NCBI GenBank assembly: GCA_017421685.1
Contig: JAFOHW010000058.1
Location: 1 to 13,186 of the forward strand
Direction of reading: 5' to 3'
Origin: Candidatus Saccharimonadota bacterium
GTDB taxonomy: Bacteria; Patescibacteriota; Saccharimonadia; Saccharimonadales; Saccharimonadaceae
DNA length: 13,186 nucleotides
Positions 11,821-13,186 of the stretch are shown here, one piece after another. A program made the translations under genes and the position numbers. Under the pieces are notes generated by a model that was not told the origin of the DNA, did no database searches, and saw only the letters and a list, made by a program, of their open reading frames with translations. Positions within the stretch are counted from its first letter, which is position 1. Every line of letters starts with the position of its first letter.

Positions 11821-11897
11821 TGGTTGAGGGGGTTGGATTTGAACCAACGACCTTTTGGTTATGAGCCAAACGAGCTACCGGACTGCTCTACCCCTCG
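11821..11897 (-). tRNA. Initiator tRNA-fMet(CAT)
   Basis: Acceptor CGAGGGG/CCCCTCA with a C1-A72 mismatch, the bacterial initiator hallmark; D-stem GAGC/GCTC; anticodon stem TTTGG/CCAAA with loop CTCATAA (anticodon CAT); variable region AGGTC; T-stem GTTGG/CCAAC with loop TTCAAAT; A73 and encoded CCA (11821-11823). Length 77. Initiators normally have three G-C pairs at 29-41, 30-40 and 31-39; here pair 29-41 is T-A, leaving two. It lies alone under a strong promoter, convergent with the oxidoreductase gene. Confidence 0.96.
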
Positions 11898-11907
11898 CCA
11901 TACCATT

Positions 11908-11936
11908 ATTATATCAAAGATAATTGTCTTTGTCAA
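11908..11936 (-). promoter_or_regulatory. Perfect consensus promoter of tRNA-fMet
   Basis: On the minus strand TTGACA (11931-11936), 17-base spacer, TATAAT (11908-11913) preceded by TGA. The tRNA 5' end is ten bases after the -10, so the precursor leader is only a few bases. The rest of the gap to the stop codon at 11997 (11937-11996) shows nothing further. Confidence 0.93.
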
Positions 11937-11996
11937 CTCTACATCTAAACATTACCAAGCTCTAAAAATTTCCAGCATTAACTCCATCACTAGAGA

Positions 11997-13186
11997 CTAC
12001 CGAAAATTATGTTCAGAGATTACTGGTCCGCCTTTCATCAAAACGCCATCATTACCGCTTTCCCCTCCTGCATTTTTGCCATTTCCAAGCAATTCTAACG
12101 GCCCCATGACCGAAAGCGTCGAACCGGTTCCGCCCGCTTCTAGTCTTGCCTGGACTCTTCTAAATAAGTCGTTCGCCCTCCCCGTAGAATCGATTTCAAC
12201 CTGAACTCCCTCTAAAATCGCTATTCCATCTTCTGATTCTTCTTCCTCCGACTCACTTCCGGAACCACACGCCGCAACACTTCCATCATCATCTTTGCAA
12301 ATAAACTCTAACGAAACATCTGTTTCTGGAGCCCCATAGGGAAGCCCAATGACAAACCTAAAAGCCTCCTCGCTCCTACTTCCTCCTATCGGCATCGGAA
12401 TATCTATATCTGCCGAACAAACATAATTCTCGCCTTCAGCACAATAAACTCCATAAGGTAAATTCCTCGACGTCTTATCATTCGACTTCAAGAACCCTTC
12501 CGTACTGATATAGTTTTTACTACTGTTATATGCTCCAATATATGTCCCGTCTTTCCCATCTTCTCCGTCACTTGTACTAGCAACCTCTTTCTTGTCTGTT
12601 GGGACTAAATACACCATCCCCCTATTAGTCTCATCTCCACGAGTTACGTCAAAATCCTCTATCGAATAGTCCTCTCCCGCCTGAATTAAAGCTACCGAAA
12701 TCGTCGGCGGATTCGAAAAATCCTCATTCGCTGGCTTAAACCGAACTTTATTATCACCCCAGTTAGTAAACTTAAGCCTCCCTCCCCCCTCTCCTTTTCT
12801 CATATTCTCATCGGAAAACCAACTAACCCTAACCGTCCTTATAAGGCCTACATCAGTTCCCTCAACAAAATTTAAATCAAAAACCTTAATCTGATTCGTC
12901 GACGATAAAGTCGCCTCAATATTATCTAACTTAGTCTTAATTTTCACGCACGTATATGCCTGTTGCATATTATTGTCCACATCTGACGATTCCCGAATCA
13001 CAACTTCTTCATCAGAATCGCTCATCCTACCTAAAATCCGTCCAACCATATCGCATGTCGGATTTTTCATATAAGAAACAATCTCTTCACAATTACCATT
13101 TGCTCCCCCCTCCGACGCTAAACACTTCTTATAATTATAAAAAGCAATCTTTGCATCCTCAACCCCCGCTAAAGCCGAATCGTACG
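11997..13186 (-). CDS. Large acidic, probably extracellular protein, N-terminus beyond window edge
   Basis: The frame stays open to the right edge, 38 codons upstream of the first in-window ATG (13070), so about 395 residues of a longer protein are visible and that ATG is probably not the start. The extra part has cysteines (YNYKKCLAS, NGNCEEIV, NPTCDM). The body is Asp/Glu/Ser/Gly-rich with strand-like stretches (KVFDLNFVEGTDVGLIRTV, AFRFVIGLPYG), a DGEDGKDG segment and an acidic linker (GSESEEEESEDG); it ends with STGRANDLFRRVQARLEAGG and a Gly/Asn-rich tail. No membrane segment lies in the visible part. Acidity, cysteines and low complexity suggest a secreted surface protein; a minor pilin or pilus-tip protein, whose hydrophobic N-terminus would lie off-window, is a guess. 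No terminator follows it. Confidence 0.72.
   Translation of the reverse strand, partial: YDSALAGVEDAKIAFYNYKKCLASEGGANGNCEEIVSYMKNPTCDMVGRILGRMSDSDEEVVIRESSDVDNNMQQAYTCVKIKTKLDNIEATLSSTNQIKVFDLNFVEGTDVGLIRTVRVSWFSDENMRKGEGGGRLKFTNWGDNKVRFKPANEDFSNPPTISVALIQAGEDYSIEDFDVTRGDETNRGMVYLVPTDKKEVASTSDGEDGKDGTYIGAYNSSKNYISTEGFLKSNDKTSRNLPYGVYCAEGENYVCSADIDIPMPIGGSRSEEAFRFVIGLPYGAPETDVSLEFICKDDDGSVAACGSGSESEEEESEDGIAILEGVQVEIDSTGRANDLFRRVQARLEAGGTGSTLSVMGPLELLGNGKNAGGESGNDGVLMKGGPVISEHNFR

Noticed and set aside
11785..12204. Plus-strand reading frame of 139 codons after the oxidoreductase
   Set aside because: It is antisense to tRNA-fMet, its promoter and the right-end coding region.
11997..13070. 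ATG at 13070 as the real start of the right-end gene
   Set aside because: The frame is open for 38 more codons to the window edge with plausible protein sequence and there is no ribosome site or promoter at 13070.
1..13186. UGA read as glycine (code of SR1/Gracilibacteria)
   Set aside because: TGA ends tpiA and the membrane protein at natural family lengths or at an ATGA overlap, and the tRNA-Gly found has a normal TCC anticodon.
1..13186. CRISPR array, insertion sequence or rRNA
   Set aside because: No regularly spaced repeats, transposase-like frame, terminal inverted repeats or rRNA sequence could be seen.

Overview
The window looks like part of a small, streamlined genome of the Candidate Phyla Radiation (Patescibacteria), most likely a Saccharibacteria (TM7) relative. 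The reasons are the low G+C of most of the sequence, very short intergenic gaps, many genes that seem to be transcribed from the A of their own ATG, a surface protein with lamin-tail-like domains and C-x12-C repeats ending in a membrane anchor, and several small or reduced enzyme versions. TGA is used as a stop (for example in tpiA and in the membrane protein at 9488-10189), so the UGA=Gly code of SR1/Gracilibacteria does not apply. The lineage is an inference, not proven.

Left end (1-1200): two minus-strand genes richer in G+C than the rest, each with a strong Shine-Dalgarno site. One is a small membrane protein cut by the window edge; the other is a disordered protein with an aromatic C-terminal domain. 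Each follows a near-consensus promoter, and the two promoters are clearly related. The first gene has a long structured leader. The stretch ends in two tandem terminators beside tRNA-Gly and tRNA-His.

1401-5356: a minus-strand run tpiA, a tail-anchored low-complexity protein (4-nt overlap with tpiA), and a Gly-rich low-complexity protein, then the two tRNAs. Facing it is a plus-strand gene that fuses a degenerate PfkB-type kinase domain to a class I fructose-bisphosphate aldolase. TPI and aldolase thus share a 59-bp divergent promoter region and act on the same triose phosphates.

5365-9428: on the minus strand, bL25 (acidic tail), grpE and hrcA, the last two under a CIRCE heat-shock operator. 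A short adenylate-kinase-like protein diverges from hrcA, and its 3' end overlaps by 53 nt the convergent gene for the surface protein.

9488-11801: a tight plus-strand operon of a six-TM membrane protein, an 80-residue protein and an FAD/NAD-binding oxidoreductase of the glutathione reductase/lipoamide dehydrogenase family that has lost both redox cysteines. This is the best candidate for an undescribed small system. It is followed on the minus strand by initiator tRNA-fMet with a perfect consensus promoter, then by a large acidic, probably extracellular protein that runs off the right edge.

Several first genes of transcripts have a TGN-TATAAT-like element exactly 6 nt before the ATG, pointing to leaderless mRNAs. 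Downstream operon genes, bL25 and the left-end genes have Shine-Dalgarno sites or overlapping starts instead. No IS element, rRNA or CRISPR array was seen.
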